DNA of 64,000 nt. It comes from CAZYBO01 sp964645205. Its GTDB lineage: Bacteria; Pseudomonadota; Alphaproteobacteria; Rickettsiales; SXRF01. The stretch lies in the NCBI GenBank assembly GCA_964645205.1, contig CAZYBO010000004.1, forward strand, positions 252,492-316,491, in the 5' to 3' direction. The position numbers and the translations under genes are program-made. The notes under the pieces are model-generated. The model did no database searches. It saw only the letters and a program-made list of their open reading frames with translations, and had not been told where the DNA came from. Positions 33,025-42,265 of the stretch are shown one piece after another; within the stretch, counting starts at the first letter, position 1, and each line of letters opens with the position of its first letter.

Positions 33025-34767
33025 TCAAATATTAAAATACTTCGCCTGCGGGTGATGCACGACAATCGCGCTCGTCGATTGCTCCGGGTGCAACTGGAAT
33101 TCTTCCGATAACTCCAGCCCGATACGTTCCGCGCCCAGTAATTCCAGCAGCAATTTCTGGTCTTCCAGCCGCGGCACGGCGGGATAGCCGAAGGAGTAGC
33201 GGCTGCCGCGATAGCCTTGCTTCAGCAGCTTTTTTATGTCGCGGTCATCCTCGTGGCCGAAGCCGAGTTCGGTTCGGATGCGCTTGTGGATGAATTCGGC
33301 GATGGCTTCGGCGATTTCCACGCCCAGCCCGTGCAGGTATAAATAATCCTGATAGCGGTTATTGTTGAACCATTCGCGCGCGACGTCGGCCACTTTCTGC
33401 CCGGCGGTGACAACCTGCATGCCCAGCACGTCGCGCTCGCCTGCATCAATATCACGGAAGAAATCGGCGACGCAGATGCCGCCGTCCTTGCCCTGACGCG
33501 GCAGCGCGAACCGTCCGGTTTCTTTCGTGCCCGATTCGTCGAACAGCACGATATCGTTACCCTGCGAGGCGCATTTGAAATAGCCGTACGCCGCTTTCGG
33601 CTGCAGAATATCCTCGCGTTCGCATTCGTCGAGCAGGCGTTTGAGTATGGGCTTCACGTCGGTTTCCACCCATTTCCAATATTCATCGAGCGTCTTGCCC
33701 GCTTTCTTGAAACCCCAGTGGAACGTGAACAGCATCTGCTCGTTAAGATACGGGATCAGCGCCTTGGGCGAGATATTTTCGATAATGCGCGCACCCCAGA
33801 ATGGCGGGGTCGGCACGCTTACCTGCCGCGCGAGTTCCTGACGTTTCAGCTTGATCGCTTCCACTTCCATCGGACGCAATTCCACGCCGATCAGTTTTTG
33901 CCCGGCTTCTTCGTTCTGCGACCAGCGCTGTTTCGCTTTCGCGTTCGACGGACGGTTATGCTTACGCTTCTTGATGTCTTCGAGATGTTCGTCGAATTTT
34001 CCGTCGGCAAGTTTGTTCATCAGGTCGAGTCCGTCGAACGCATCCTGCGCGTAAGCCACGCGACCCGAGCCGTACGCCGCCACGCAATCTTCCTCCACGT
34101 AGGCGCGCGTGAGCGCAGCGCCGCCGAGCAGCACCGGCACATCGTAGCCCGCTTGCGTCAGCTCCTGCAGGTTTTCGCGCATGACCACGGTGGATTTCAC
34201 CAGCAATCCCGAAAGCCCCACCGCATCCGGCTTATGCTCGGCAATCGCGGTGATGATATTAGAAATCGGCTGCTTGATGCCGAGATTATACACCTTGTAG
34301 CCGTTATTGGTGAGGATGATGTCGACTAAATTTTTGCCGATGTCGTGCACGTCGCCCTTCACGGTCGCCAGCACGATCACGCCTTTTTCCTGCCCTTCGA
34401 CTTTCTCCATGAACTGCTCGAGATAAGCCACGGCTTTTTTCATCGTCTCCGCCGATTGCAATACGAACGGCAGTTGCATCTTGCCCGCGCCGAACAGCTC
34501 GCCGACCACCTTCATGCCCGCAAGCAGAATATCGTTGATGATAAACAGCGGCGCGTGCGTTTTCATCGCCTCGGCGAGGTCGTCTTCCAGACCCTTTTTA
34601 TCGCCGTCGACGATGCGGTCTTTCAACACGCCTTCAATCGTGTCCGCGCGTTTTTTCTTCTCGCTCGCCGCACCCTTTCGACCCTCGAAAAGGGCGATGT
34701 AATATTGCAGCGGATCGTACGGATCATCCGGCGTTCCGGCGGGTTTTTTGGGGATATAGTCGCTCAT
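33025..34767 (-). CDS. metH: Methionine synthase, cobalamin-binding and activation half
   Basis: 580 residues matching the C-terminal half of MetH. A helical cap domain (about 40-130) precedes the B12-binding fold with DVHDIGKNLVDIILTNNGYKV (the His ligand in DxHxxG) and GLSGLLVKS. The rest is the SAM-dependent reactivation domain ending in YRGSRYSFGYPAVPRLEDQ and a C-terminal HPEQSTSAIVVHHPQAKYF. The homocysteine and folate domains are encoded separately at 35639-37477. An opposite-strand protease gene lies between the halves. Confidence 0.93.
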   Translation of the reverse strand: MSDYIPKKPAGTPDDPYDPLQYYIALFEGRKGAASEKKKRADTIEGVLKDRIVDGDKKGLEDDLAEAMKTHAPLFIINDILLAGMKVVGELFGAGKMQLPFVLQSAETMKKAVAYLEQFMEKVEGQEKGVIVLATVKGDVHDIGKNLVDIILTNNGYKVYNLGIKQPISNIITAIAEHKPDAVGLSGLLVKSTVVMRENLQELTQAGYDVPVLLGGAALTRAYVEEDCVAAYGSGRVAYAQDAFDGLDLMNKLADGKFDEHLEDIKKRKHNRPSNAKAKQRWSQNEEAGQKLIGVELRPMEVEAIKLKRQELARQVSVPTPPFWGARIIENISPKALIPYLNEQMLFTFHWGFKKAGKTLDEYWKWVETDVKPILKRLLDECEREDILQPKAAYGYFKCASQGNDIVLFDESGTKETGRFALPRQGKDGGICVADFFRDIDAGERDVLGMQVVTAGQKVADVAREWFNNNRYQDYLYLHGLGVEIAEAIAEFIHKRIRTELGFGHEDDRDIKKLLKQGYRGSRYSFGYPAVPRLEDQKLLLELLGAERIGLELSEEFQLHPEQSTSAIVVHHPQAKYFNI

Positions 34768-34853
34768 AGGCAGCTATGTACGCTAAAACCCTTGGCTCGT
34801 CCAGTATTTAGCGGATTGCGCAGTTGCGGCGTATGGTTTATAAGTGACTGCTT

Positions 34854-35510
34854 ATGCGCATTATTATCATTATAGGGCTGCTTGCCGGGCTGGTGCTGTT
34901 TTTAAGCTGGCGCTTTCCTTATGCGCTCAGCAACGAAGGCGACAAGATGCACCTGCTGTATCTTTCGACGCTGCTGCTGCTCGTCGCAGGCGGCGCACGG
35001 CTCGGACGCGACATCACCCTGTCGCACGCCGCAAAGCAGGTCGGGGTATGGGTCGCGATATTTATCGTGCTGGTGCTAGGTTACAGTTTCCGCCACCAGC
35101 TTAAAAGCGAGTTGGTGCCCAACAGCGTACGCATCGCATCCGACGGCGCGCTTTCCGTGCGCAGCGCTGAGGACGGACATTTTTACATTGAGGCGGAAGT
35201 CAACGGCGCGCCTGTAAATTTCCTCGTCGATACCGGCGCAAGCAATATCGTGCTCTCGCCCAGTGACGCGCGCCGCGCAGGTTTCAACACCGACACGCTT
35301 GGCTACACCAGGCAGTTCAGCACCGCCAACGGCGTGGGCGCAGGCGCGCCGGTGCGGATTTCGATGCTCACCGTCGGCGGTATTACGCTGCACGATTTGC
35401 CCGCTTCGGTGAATAAGGCGCACATGGAAAATTCACTGCTGGGCATGGATTTCCTGAAAGAGCTAAAAAGCTACAGCGTGGATGGAGATGTGTTGACGCT
35501 GGTTCCTTAA
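34854..35510 (+). CDS. Retropepsin-like aspartic protease (TIGR02281-type), membrane-anchored
   Basis: 218 residues. Three hydrophobic segments in the first 80 residues anchor it; the periplasmic domain has FLVDTGASNIVLS, the Asp-Thr-Gly active-site motif of clan AA proteases, and a single-lobed fold with LLGMDFLKEL near the end. Such single-domain enzymes dimerise. It sits on the plus strand between the two minus-strand metH halves. Target unknown. Confidence 0.85.
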   Translation: MRIIIIIGLLAGLVLFLSWRFPYALSNEGDKMHLLYLSTLLLLVAGGARLGRDITLSHAAKQVGVWVAIFIVLVLGYSFRHQLKSELVPNSVRIASDGALSVRSAEDGHFYIEAEVNGAPVNFLVDTGASNIVLSPSDARRAGFNTDTLGYTRQFSTANGVGAGAPVRISMLTVGGITLHDLPASVNKAHMENSLLGMDFLKELKSYSVDGDVLTLVP

Positions 35511-35525
35511 GCCGCCCAATAAACC

Positions 35526-35627
35526 CCTCTCCCTTCCAGGGAGAGGTAGGGTGAGGGTACCTTCCGCAAAACATTTGCCTACGGCAATCCCCCTCATCCT
35601 AACCTTCTCCCCCCGTGGGGGAGAAGG
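35526..35627. repeat. Pair of REP-like hairpins
   Basis: First hairpin CCTCTCCC-5-GGGAGAGG (35526-35546) followed by GGGTGAGGG; second, inverted, CCCTCATCC followed by an eleven-base perfect stem CCTTCTCCCCC...GGGGGAGAAGG (35603-35627). Similar CCCTCTCCC/GGGTGAGGG units recur in many proteobacterial genomes. It lies between the convergent stops of the protease and the metH N-terminal gene, so it can act as a bidirectional terminator. Confidence 0.7.
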
Positions 35628-35638
35628 AATTACAGAGC

Positions 35639-37477
35639 TTACGCTACGTCAGCCACCGGCAATCTCCGGTCAAAAATTAAATCCTCCGCCGCCTGCACTT
35701 CGTGGGCGGGGATTTTATGCAGCGGCGCGATTTTGCTCACGTGGATAATCGCACCCGTCATGCCGCGTTTTTGCGCGTGGTCGAGATACACCGAATTCAG
35801 CACGTGGCGCGCGGGTGGATTCAAGCCGAATGAAATATTCGACAGGCCGAGGATGATTTGAATATCGGGCAATTCTTTGCTGATGCGCTCAATGGCTTCG
35901 AGCGTCCATAATCCCAACTTGCGATCATCCTCGTTGCCGGTGCAGATGGTAAATGTAAGCGGATCAATCATCAAATCCGACGGCGGCAGGCCGTAGCCTT
36001 CGCAGCAGAATTTATACAGCCGGTGCGCGATTTCCAGCTTGCGATCCACATCCTTCGCCATGCCCTGTTCGTCGATGGTCAGCGCGATCACCGCCGCGCC
36101 GTATTTCTTGGCCAGTTGCATGCGCTTATGCGCGGGTTCCTCGCCGTCTTCAAAATTGATCGAGTTTATGATCGCCTTGCCGCCGTAAAGTTTCAGCGCC
36201 GCTTCGAGCACGATAAGCTCGGTGGAATCCAGCACCAGCGGCGCCGTGACCGAGCCGCGCAAATGCGTGACCATTTCGCTCATGTCGCGCACCTCGTCGC
36301 GGCCGACGAACGCGGTGCAGATGTCGAGCGTGTGCGAGCCTTCGCGCACCTGTTCCTTCGCCATGTCGAGGCAGGTGTCCCAGTCTTCTTTTTCCTGCGC
36401 TTCGCGGAATTTTTTTGAGCCGTTGGCGTTACAGCGTTCGCCGATGGCGAGGATGGCGTTATCCTGCCGCAGTTCCGTTTGCGAAAACAGCGACGCCACC
36501 GACGGCACCCAATGATATTCGCGCTTATGCGGCGCAGGGCGGCGCTTGCCGCTCTCTTGTTTTTCCAGCATCGCGTTGATCGCCTTGATATGCTCTTCGT
36601 TCGTGCCGCAGCACCCGCCCATGATGTTGATGCCATCTTCTTTTAAGAAGCGCTCAAGCCAGCGCGCCATTTCATCCGGCGAGAGCGGAAAATGCACTTT
36701 GCCGCAATGCATTTCCGGCAAGCCCGCATTGGGTAATATCGAAATTTTCCCCGGCCAGTTCTTCGACAAATAGCGCACATGGTCGGCCATTTCCTGCGGG
36801 CCGGTGGCGCAGTTGAGTCCCATGATCGGCACGTCGAGCGCGTGGATGATGGTAGCCGCCGCCGCGATGTCGCTGCCGACTAACATCGTGCCGGTGGTTT
36901 CCACCGTCACCTGCACGATGATCGGTAGGGTTTTTCCTACCTTGGCGAATGCGATTTTCGCCGCGTTCACGGCCGCTTTGATTTGCAGCGGATCCTGCGC
37001 GGTTTCCACTAATATCGCATCGGCATTGCCCGCGAGCAACCCTTCGGCCTGCAGCACAAAGGATGTTTCCAGCTCATCATATCCGATATGCCCAAGGCTC
37101 GGCAATTTGGTGCCCGGCCCAATCGCGCCTACGACGAAACGCTTCCTGCCATCATGCGAAAATTCTGCAATCGCTTCATGCGCCAGTTCGCAAGCGCGTT
37201 TGTTGATCTCGAACGTCTTATCTTCCAGCCCGAATTCGCCGAGCGTCAATATCGAACCGCCGAACGTGTTGGTTTCCACCGCATCGCTGCCGGCGGCTAA
37301 ATATTTCATATGCACGTTGCGGATAAAATCCGGGCGCGAGAGGTTGAGGATTTCCGAGCAATTCTCCTGCCCCCAGTAATCCTTTTCCACCTGCAGGTCT
37401 GCGCCTTGTATCTGCGTCCCCATCGCCCCATCTAACAGGAGCACCTGGGAGTTTATGAATTCAAGAAACTGGCTCAT
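35639..37477 (-). CDS. metH: Methionine synthase, homocysteine- and folate-binding half
   Basis: 612 residues from ATG at 37477. LLLDGAMGTQIQG begins the homocysteine methyltransferase barrel; zinc ligands are in LNCATGP and GGCCGTNEEH. The second barrel binds methyltetrahydrofolate (IGERCNANGSKKFREAQ, then SINFEDGEE and MIDPLTFTICTG). The protein ends where the cap domain of full-length MetH would start, so it must work with the product of 33025-34767. Divergent from radA. Confidence 0.93.
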   Translation of the reverse strand: MSQFLEFINSQVLLLDGAMGTQIQGADLQVEKDYWGQENCSEILNLSRPDFIRNVHMKYLAAGSDAVETNTFGGSILTLGEFGLEDKTFEINKRACELAHEAIAEFSHDGRKRFVVGAIGPGTKLPSLGHIGYDELETSFVLQAEGLLAGNADAILVETAQDPLQIKAAVNAAKIAFAKVGKTLPIIVQVTVETTGTMLVGSDIAAAATIIHALDVPIMGLNCATGPQEMADHVRYLSKNWPGKISILPNAGLPEMHCGKVHFPLSPDEMARWLERFLKEDGINIMGGCCGTNEEHIKAINAMLEKQESGKRRPAPHKREYHWVPSVASLFSQTELRQDNAILAIGERCNANGSKKFREAQEKEDWDTCLDMAKEQVREGSHTLDICTAFVGRDEVRDMSEMVTHLRGSVTAPLVLDSTELIVLEAALKLYGGKAIINSINFEDGEEPAHKRMQLAKKYGAAVIALTIDEQGMAKDVDRKLEIAHRLYKFCCEGYGLPPSDLMIDPLTFTICTGNEDDRKLGLWTLEAIERISKELPDIQIILGLSNISFGLNPPARHVLNSVYLDHAQKRGMTGAIIHVSKIAPLHKIPAHEVQAAEDLIFDRRLPVADVA

Positions 37478-37504
37478 AATAGCTTTCAAACGGGTGACTT
37501 TCCC

Positions 37505-37516
37505 CCCTATATAGGG
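37505..37516. promoter_or_regulatory. Palindrome in the metH-radA divergent region
   Basis: CCCTATATAGGG is a perfect 12-base palindrome in the 52-base gap between the metH N-terminal start (37477) and radA start (37530). It is a plausible operator or shared promoter core; no regulator is identified. Confidence 0.35.
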
Positions 37517-37529
37517 TAGAAAAACCCAT

Positions 37530-38924
37530 ATGGCAAAGTCCACTTCACACTATACCTGCCAATCCTGCGGCGCGGTGCACCCGAAATGGGCGGGCAAATG
37601 CGATGCGTGCGGGGCATGGAACAGCATCGTTGAGGAATCCGCAGGCGACGTCACGCCCAAGGGTCTATCCGGTGGAAAAGGCCGGAAAATCGATTGGGTA
37701 GCGCTGGATAACGACGCGAAGGACGCCGCCCGCATCCCCGTGGGCATCGGCGAGCTAGACCGCGTATTGGGCGGCGGGCTGGTGGCAGGCTCGGCGGTTT
37801 TGATCGGTGGCGACCCCGGCATCGGCAAATCCACCGTATTGTTGCAGGCGGTGGTGGCCGCCAGCGCGCAAGGATTGTCCTGCGCCTATGTATCCGGGGA
37901 AGAATCCGCCGCGCAGGTGAGTTTACGCGCCCGCCGCCTAGGGCTGCTCAGCCCGCAGGTACAGCTCGCCTCGGCCACCTCGGTGCGCGACATTATCGCC
38001 AGCCTCGACGTGCCGCATGCGCCCTCGCTCGTGGTGATCGACTCGATCCAGACCATGTATGTCGATAATATCGAAGCAGCGCCCGGCACGGTGTCGCAAG
38101 TGCGCGCGGCCAGTCACGAACTGATAAAACTGGCGAAAAAGCGCGGCATGACACTGTTTTTAGTCGGACACGTCACCAAAGACGGCCAGATCGCAGGGCC
38201 GCGCGTGCTGGAGCATATGGTCGATACGGTGCTGTATTTCGAAGGCGAGCGCGGTCACCAGTTCCGCATTTTGCGCGCCGTAAAAAACCGCTTCGGCGGC
38301 ACCGATGAAATCGGCGTATTCGAAATGACCGACGGGGGACTGCGCGAAGTGCCCAATCCTTCCGCATTATTTTTATCCTCGCGCGAGCATCCGGTCAGCG
38401 GAGCCTGCGTATTCGCAGGCATGGAAGGCACGCGTCCATTGCTGGTGGAAATTCAGGCGCTGGTATCGCCGAGCTATATGAGCAGCCCGCGCCGGGCTGT
38501 CGTAGGTTGGGACGCCAACCGCCTCGCAATGGTGCTGGCGGTGCTGGAAACACGCTGCAACATCCGTTTTTCCGACAAGGAAGTGTATTTAAACGTCGCA
38601 GGCGGCATCCGCGTGGGCGAACCCGCCGCCGACCTCGCAGTAGCCGCCGCCTTGCTGTCGGCACTGTACGACATGCCGCTGCCGCAAATGTCGGTGATGT
38701 TCGGCGAAATCGGGCTTTCAGGGGAAATTCGTGGCGTGTCCCGCATGGAAGCAAGACTCAAGGAAGCCGAAAAACTAGGCTTTAAAAGCGCTTATCTTCC
38801 AAAAACCTCCGCGTTTAAAGGTTTGACGCTTTCGATAAAACCTGTAGAAACGGTAGCGGATTTGGCAAGGGGACTTTTCGGCGCAGGCGCGCGGAAAAAA
38901 GAGCCCGACAGGATGAACGCATGA
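37530..38924 (+). CDS. radA: DNA repair protein RadA (Sms)
   Basis: 464 residues. The zinc finger uses Cys10, Cys13, Cys24 and Cys27. GGDPGIGKSTVLLQ is Walker A, VVIDSIQTMYVD Walker B, and AVKNRFGGTDEIGVFEM the RadA-specific KNRFG motif. The C-terminal Lon-like domain follows. RadA is a RecA-like helicase in recombinational repair. Overlaps cvpA by four bases. Confidence 0.95.
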   Translation: MAKSTSHYTCQSCGAVHPKWAGKCDACGAWNSIVEESAGDVTPKGLSGGKGRKIDWVALDNDAKDAARIPVGIGELDRVLGGGLVAGSAVLIGGDPGIGKSTVLLQAVVAASAQGLSCAYVSGEESAAQVSLRARRLGLLSPQVQLASATSVRDIIASLDVPHAPSLVVIDSIQTMYVDNIEAAPGTVSQVRAASHELIKLAKKRGMTLFLVGHVTKDGQIAGPRVLEHMVDTVLYFEGERGHQFRILRAVKNRFGGTDEIGVFEMTDGGLREVPNPSALFLSSREHPVSGACVFAGMEGTRPLLVEIQALVSPSYMSSPRRAVVGWDANRLAMVLAVLETRCNIRFSDKEVYLNVAGGIRVGEPAADLAVAAALLSALYDMPLPQMSVMFGEIGLSGEIRGVSRMEARLKEAEKLGFKSAYLPKTSAFKGLTLSIKPVETVADLARGLFGAGARKKEPDRMNA

Positions 38925-39568
38925 TCGAAACGCACCTCAATGTTTTTGACGCCACCGTGTTCGCGATCATGGCGTTGTCGTGCCTGTTCGCATTCTTCCG
39001 TGGTTTCGTGCGCGAGATATTGTCGCTGGGCGCATGGGTTGGCGCTGGTATCGTCACCATCTATTTTTTCCCGACGGTCGCCGAACTGCTGAAGGATAAA
39101 TTCAAAGATCCCATCGTCGCCGCCGGGTTCGGCACGCTCGGCATCTATATCGGCGCGCTCATCGTGTTTTCCATGCTCAACATGATGATCCTCAAATTTC
39201 TCAAAAGCGGCAGTGATGTCGGTATGCTCGACAATATGCTCGGGCTTGCGTTCGGCGCGTTTCGCGGCGCGTTCATCATCTCGCTCGGATTTTTCCTCAT
39301 CACGGTAGTAGTGGCGGAAAAAGAATACCCTAAATGGATCAAGGAATCGGTCACGCATCCCTATGCCGAAAAAGGCGCGATGATGCTGGTGAAAGTCGCG
39401 CCCGATTACCTGAAGAAAATTTCGTCGCTGCAGAAAAAAATGGCCGCCGAAGGCGAAGATAAAAAAGCATTCTGGAAACATCTTCCCAAGCAAGAGGAAG
39501 AAGATACCGATCAGGGATATGGGCGCAGCAACACCAACCAACTCGACCGGATCATAGAAAGCAAATGA
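38921..39568 (+). CDS. cvpA: CvpA family membrane protein
   Basis: 215 residues. Four membrane segments in the first 130 residues with FFRGFVREILSLGAWVGA and GLAFGAFRGAFI, the CvpA signatures, then a charged cytoplasmic tail. Role in envelope and colicin V export; often placed before purF. Overlaps radA and purF by four bases each (ATGA), so the three are translationally coupled. Confidence 0.92.
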   Translation: MIETHLNVFDATVFAIMALSCLFAFFRGFVREILSLGAWVGAGIVTIYFFPTVAELLKDKFKDPIVAAGFGTLGIYIGALIVFSMLNMMILKFLKSGSDVGMLDNMLGLAFGAFRGAFIISLGFFLITVVVAEKEYPKWIKESVTHPYAEKGAMMLVKVAPDYLKKISSLQKKMAAEGEDKKAFWKHLPKQEEEDTDQGYGRSNTNQLDRIIESK

Positions 39569-41028
39569 CAGACATCAGCCACCACCCGTTTGACGGCGAT
39601 ACGCTGCACGAAGAATGCGGTGTATTCGGTATTTTCGGCCATCAGGACGCATCGGCGCACGTGGCGCTGGGGTTACACGCGCTGCAACATCGCGGGCAGG
39701 AAGCCGCGGGCATCGTGAGCTTCGACGGCGTGCAGTTTTACACCCACCGCGCGCTGGGGCTGGTAGGCGATAATTTCAACTCCGCCTCGATTATCGGCAA
39801 ATTGAAAGGCCATATCGCCATCGGCCATAACCGCTATTCCACCACCGGGGACACGCTGCTGCGCAACGTGCAGCCCCTGTTCGGCGACTTCAGTTTCGGC
39901 GGCCTCGCGGTGGCGCACAACGGCAACCTCACCAACGCCATGACGCTGCGCAAGCAACTCATCGACATAGGCTGCCTGTTCCAGTCCACCTCCGACACGG
40001 AAGTGATCGTGCATCTCATCGCGCTGTCCAAGCAAAGCTCGGTGGAAGACCGGTTGTTCGACGCGCTTTCGCGCGTGGAAGGCGCCTATTCACTGGTGGT
40101 GATGGCCAACGGCGTGATGATGGGCGTGCGCGATCCGCTGGGCGTGCGCCCGCTGGTGATCGGCAAGCTAGGCGACACCACCATCCTCGCGTCGGAAACC
40201 TGCGCGCTGGACATCGTCGGCGCGGAGTATGTGCGCGACGTCGAGCCGGGCGAAATCGTGATTATCACCGCATCGGGCATGCGTTCGGTAAAACCGTTCC
40301 AGAAGGTGCAGAAGCGTTTCTGCATCTTCGAATATGTTTATTTCTCGCGCCCCGATTCGATCAGCGAAGGCCTCAATGTCTATGAAACCCGCCAGCGCAT
40401 CGGTGCGTTCCTTGCGCGTGAATCCCCCGTGGACGCCGACGTCGTCGTGCCCGTGCCGGATTCCGGCATTCCCGGCGCGCTGGGCTACGCCAAGGAATCA
40501 GGCATCCCGTTCGAGCTGGGCATCATCCGCAACCATTATGTCGGCCGCACCTTCATCGAGCCGTCCGACCATGTACGGCACTTAGGCGTGAAGCTCAAGC
40601 ACAACGCCAACCGCAGCATGATCGAAGGCAAGCGCGTGATCCTCGTGGACGACAGCATCGTGCGCGGCACCACCTCAAAAAAAATCGTGAACATGGTGCG
40701 CGAAGCGGGCGCGCGCGAAGTGCATATGCGCATCGCCAGCCCGCCGACCACCCATTCCTGTTTCTACGGCGTGGACACGCCCACGCGCGACCAGTTGCTG
40801 GCGGCAAAACATACGGTAGCGAGCATGGCGGAAATCATCGGTGCCGACAGCCTCGCCTTCATTTCGCTGAACGGCATGTACCGCGCCGTCTCCGGCCAGC
40901 CGCGCAATAACTTCGCGCCGCAATATTGCGACGCCTGTTTCTCCGGCGACTACCCCATCCCGCTGACGGATGCGGACAGCGCCGCAGGCGGCCAGCAGAA
41001 CGATTTGTTCTCATTTTCAGAAGTATAG
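39565..41028 (+). CDS. purF: Amidophosphoribosyltransferase
   Basis: 487 residues. First committed step of purine synthesis, PRPP plus glutamine to phosphoribosylamine. A 17-residue propeptide precedes nucleophile Cys18 in EECGVFGIFG. RYSTTGDTLLRNVQP belongs to the glutaminase domain; VILVDDSIVRGTTSKKIV is the PRPP-binding motif. Confidence 0.96.
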   Translation: MTDISHHPFDGDTLHEECGVFGIFGHQDASAHVALGLHALQHRGQEAAGIVSFDGVQFYTHRALGLVGDNFNSASIIGKLKGHIAIGHNRYSTTGDTLLRNVQPLFGDFSFGGLAVAHNGNLTNAMTLRKQLIDIGCLFQSTSDTEVIVHLIALSKQSSVEDRLFDALSRVEGAYSLVVMANGVMMGVRDPLGVRPLVIGKLGDTTILASETCALDIVGAEYVRDVEPGEIVIITASGMRSVKPFQKVQKRFCIFEYVYFSRPDSISEGLNVYETRQRIGAFLARESPVDADVVVPVPDSGIPGALGYAKESGIPFELGIIRNHYVGRTFIEPSDHVRHLGVKLKHNANRSMIEGKRVILVDDSIVRGTTSKKIVNMVREAGAREVHMRIASPPTTHSCFYGVDTPTRDQLLAAKHTVASMAEIIGADSLAFISLNGMYRAVSGQPRNNFAPQYCDACFSGDYPIPLTDADSAAGGQQNDLFSFSEV

Positions 41029-41036
41029 GATAGCTT

Positions 41037-41561
41037 ATGAAAAAAACCGCTTTGTTGCTGCTCGCGCTCGCCGCGTCCGCCTGCACGCCTGCCAACGAAT
41101 ACCAGCCGCCGCAGGGCAAGCATGTTGCTATTCTCACAGGCCACACCGTCCGCCCCGACAATGTACTGAACGTCGGCCCCGACTGGGCTTATACCGAGAT
41201 ACGCGCGGTCGACAACCAGCCGGTTACCTACGGCGCTTTCGGGAAAATCGGCACTGATTACGGCTTCTCGCCCAAATCGAAATCCGAAATTCCGTTGCTC
41301 GCAGGTACGCATACCATCACCATGCACACGGAATTCAACAACGGGTTCTTCGGCGTATGTCCCTGCAATGCTATAACCAGCGTGAAGGGCAAGTTCATCT
41401 CCGGCAAACGCTACCGCGTGGTATCGTCGGTTGACGGCGCGGACGTAAAGACGTGGATCGTCGATGAACAGACCAACGCGACCGTCTCCGACATCGGATC
41501 CGGCAATTACCGCCGCTCGCCACGGGATGTCGTCGTTCCCGTCTTCGTGCCCGCGAAATAG
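41037..41561 (+). CDS. Putative lipoprotein of unknown function
   Basis: 174 residues. MKKTALLLLALAASAC is a lipoprotein signal peptide with Cys16 as the lipidated residue. The mature part is beta-rich, including GTHTITMHTEFNNGFFGVCPCNAIT with two more Cys. Eight bases after purF. Family not recognised; probably anchored in the outer or inner membrane. Confidence 0.75.
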   Translation: MKKTALLLLALAASACTPANEYQPPQGKHVAILTGHTVRPDNVLNVGPDWAYTEIRAVDNQPVTYGAFGKIGTDYGFSPKSKSEIPLLAGTHTITMHTEFNNGFFGVCPCNAITSVKGKFISGKRYRVVSSVDGADVKTWIVDEQTNATVSDIGSGNYRRSPRDVVVPVFVPAK

Positions 41562-41563
41562 CC

Positions 41564-42265
41564 ATGCTGCAAGGCCGCATCGCCCTCATCACCGGCGCGT
41601 CGCGCGGCATTGGGCAGGCGGTGGCGAAGCGTTTTGCGAAGGAAGGCGCGCACGTCATCCTTGTGGCACGCAATAAAAAAGGGCTGGAAGAAACCGACGA
41701 CGCCATTCGTTCCGCAGGCGGAACGGCTACGCTGGTGGAAATGAACCTGACAGATTTTCCGAAGATCGAACTGCTGGCGCAGAATATCGCGCAGCGTTTC
41801 GGCAGGCTGGATATTCTCGTAGGCAACGCCGCCATCCTCGGCGAGCTGACACCGGTGCCGCATCTTTCTCCCGCTGATTGGGACAAGGTGATGGCGATCA
41901 ACCTCACCGCAAACTGGCATCTGATTCGCTGCTTGGATGCGCTGCTGAAATCCTCCAACGCTCCGCGCGCCATGTTCGTCACCTCAGGCGTCACCGAGCA
42001 TATCCACGCCTATTGGGGCGCGTACGCCACCAGTAAAGCCGCGCTGGAAACGCTGGTGGAAACCTACGCTGCCGAAAACGCCAAATCCCCGCTGCGCGTC
42101 AACCTCATCGACCCCGGCGCGGTACGCACGCGCATGCGCGCGCAAGCCATGCCCGGTGAAGACCCGATGACGCTGCCGGAAGCGGACGCCATCACGGAAT
42201 TATTCGTCACGCTCGCAGGCGGGAACCTGCGCGACACAGGAAGGAAATTCTCTTGCCGCTCCTGA
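41564..42265 (+). CDS. Short-chain dehydrogenase/reductase
   Basis: 233 residues. LITGASRGIGQAVAKRF binds NAD(P), VGNAAIL corresponds to the NAG motif, and YATSKAA supplies the catalytic Tyr-Lys. It resembles YciK-type SDRs of unknown substrate. The catalytic Ser position is SGVTEH. Overlaps the next gene by 13 bases. Confidence 0.85.
   Translation: MLQGRIALITGASRGIGQAVAKRFAKEGAHVILVARNKKGLEETDDAIRSAGGTATLVEMNLTDFPKIELLAQNIAQRFGRLDILVGNAAILGELTPVPHLSPADWDKVMAINLTANWHLIRCLDALLKSSNAPRAMFVTSGVTEHIHAYWGAYATSKAALETLVETYAAENAKSPLRVNLIDPGAVRTRMRAQAMPGEDPMTLPEADAITELFVTLAGGNLRDTGRKFSCRS

Noticed and set aside
34768..34853. Possible cobalamin or SAM riboswitch before the metH halves
   Set aside because: The gap is too short (86 bases; 52 bases for the other half) and no conserved riboswitch core was found.
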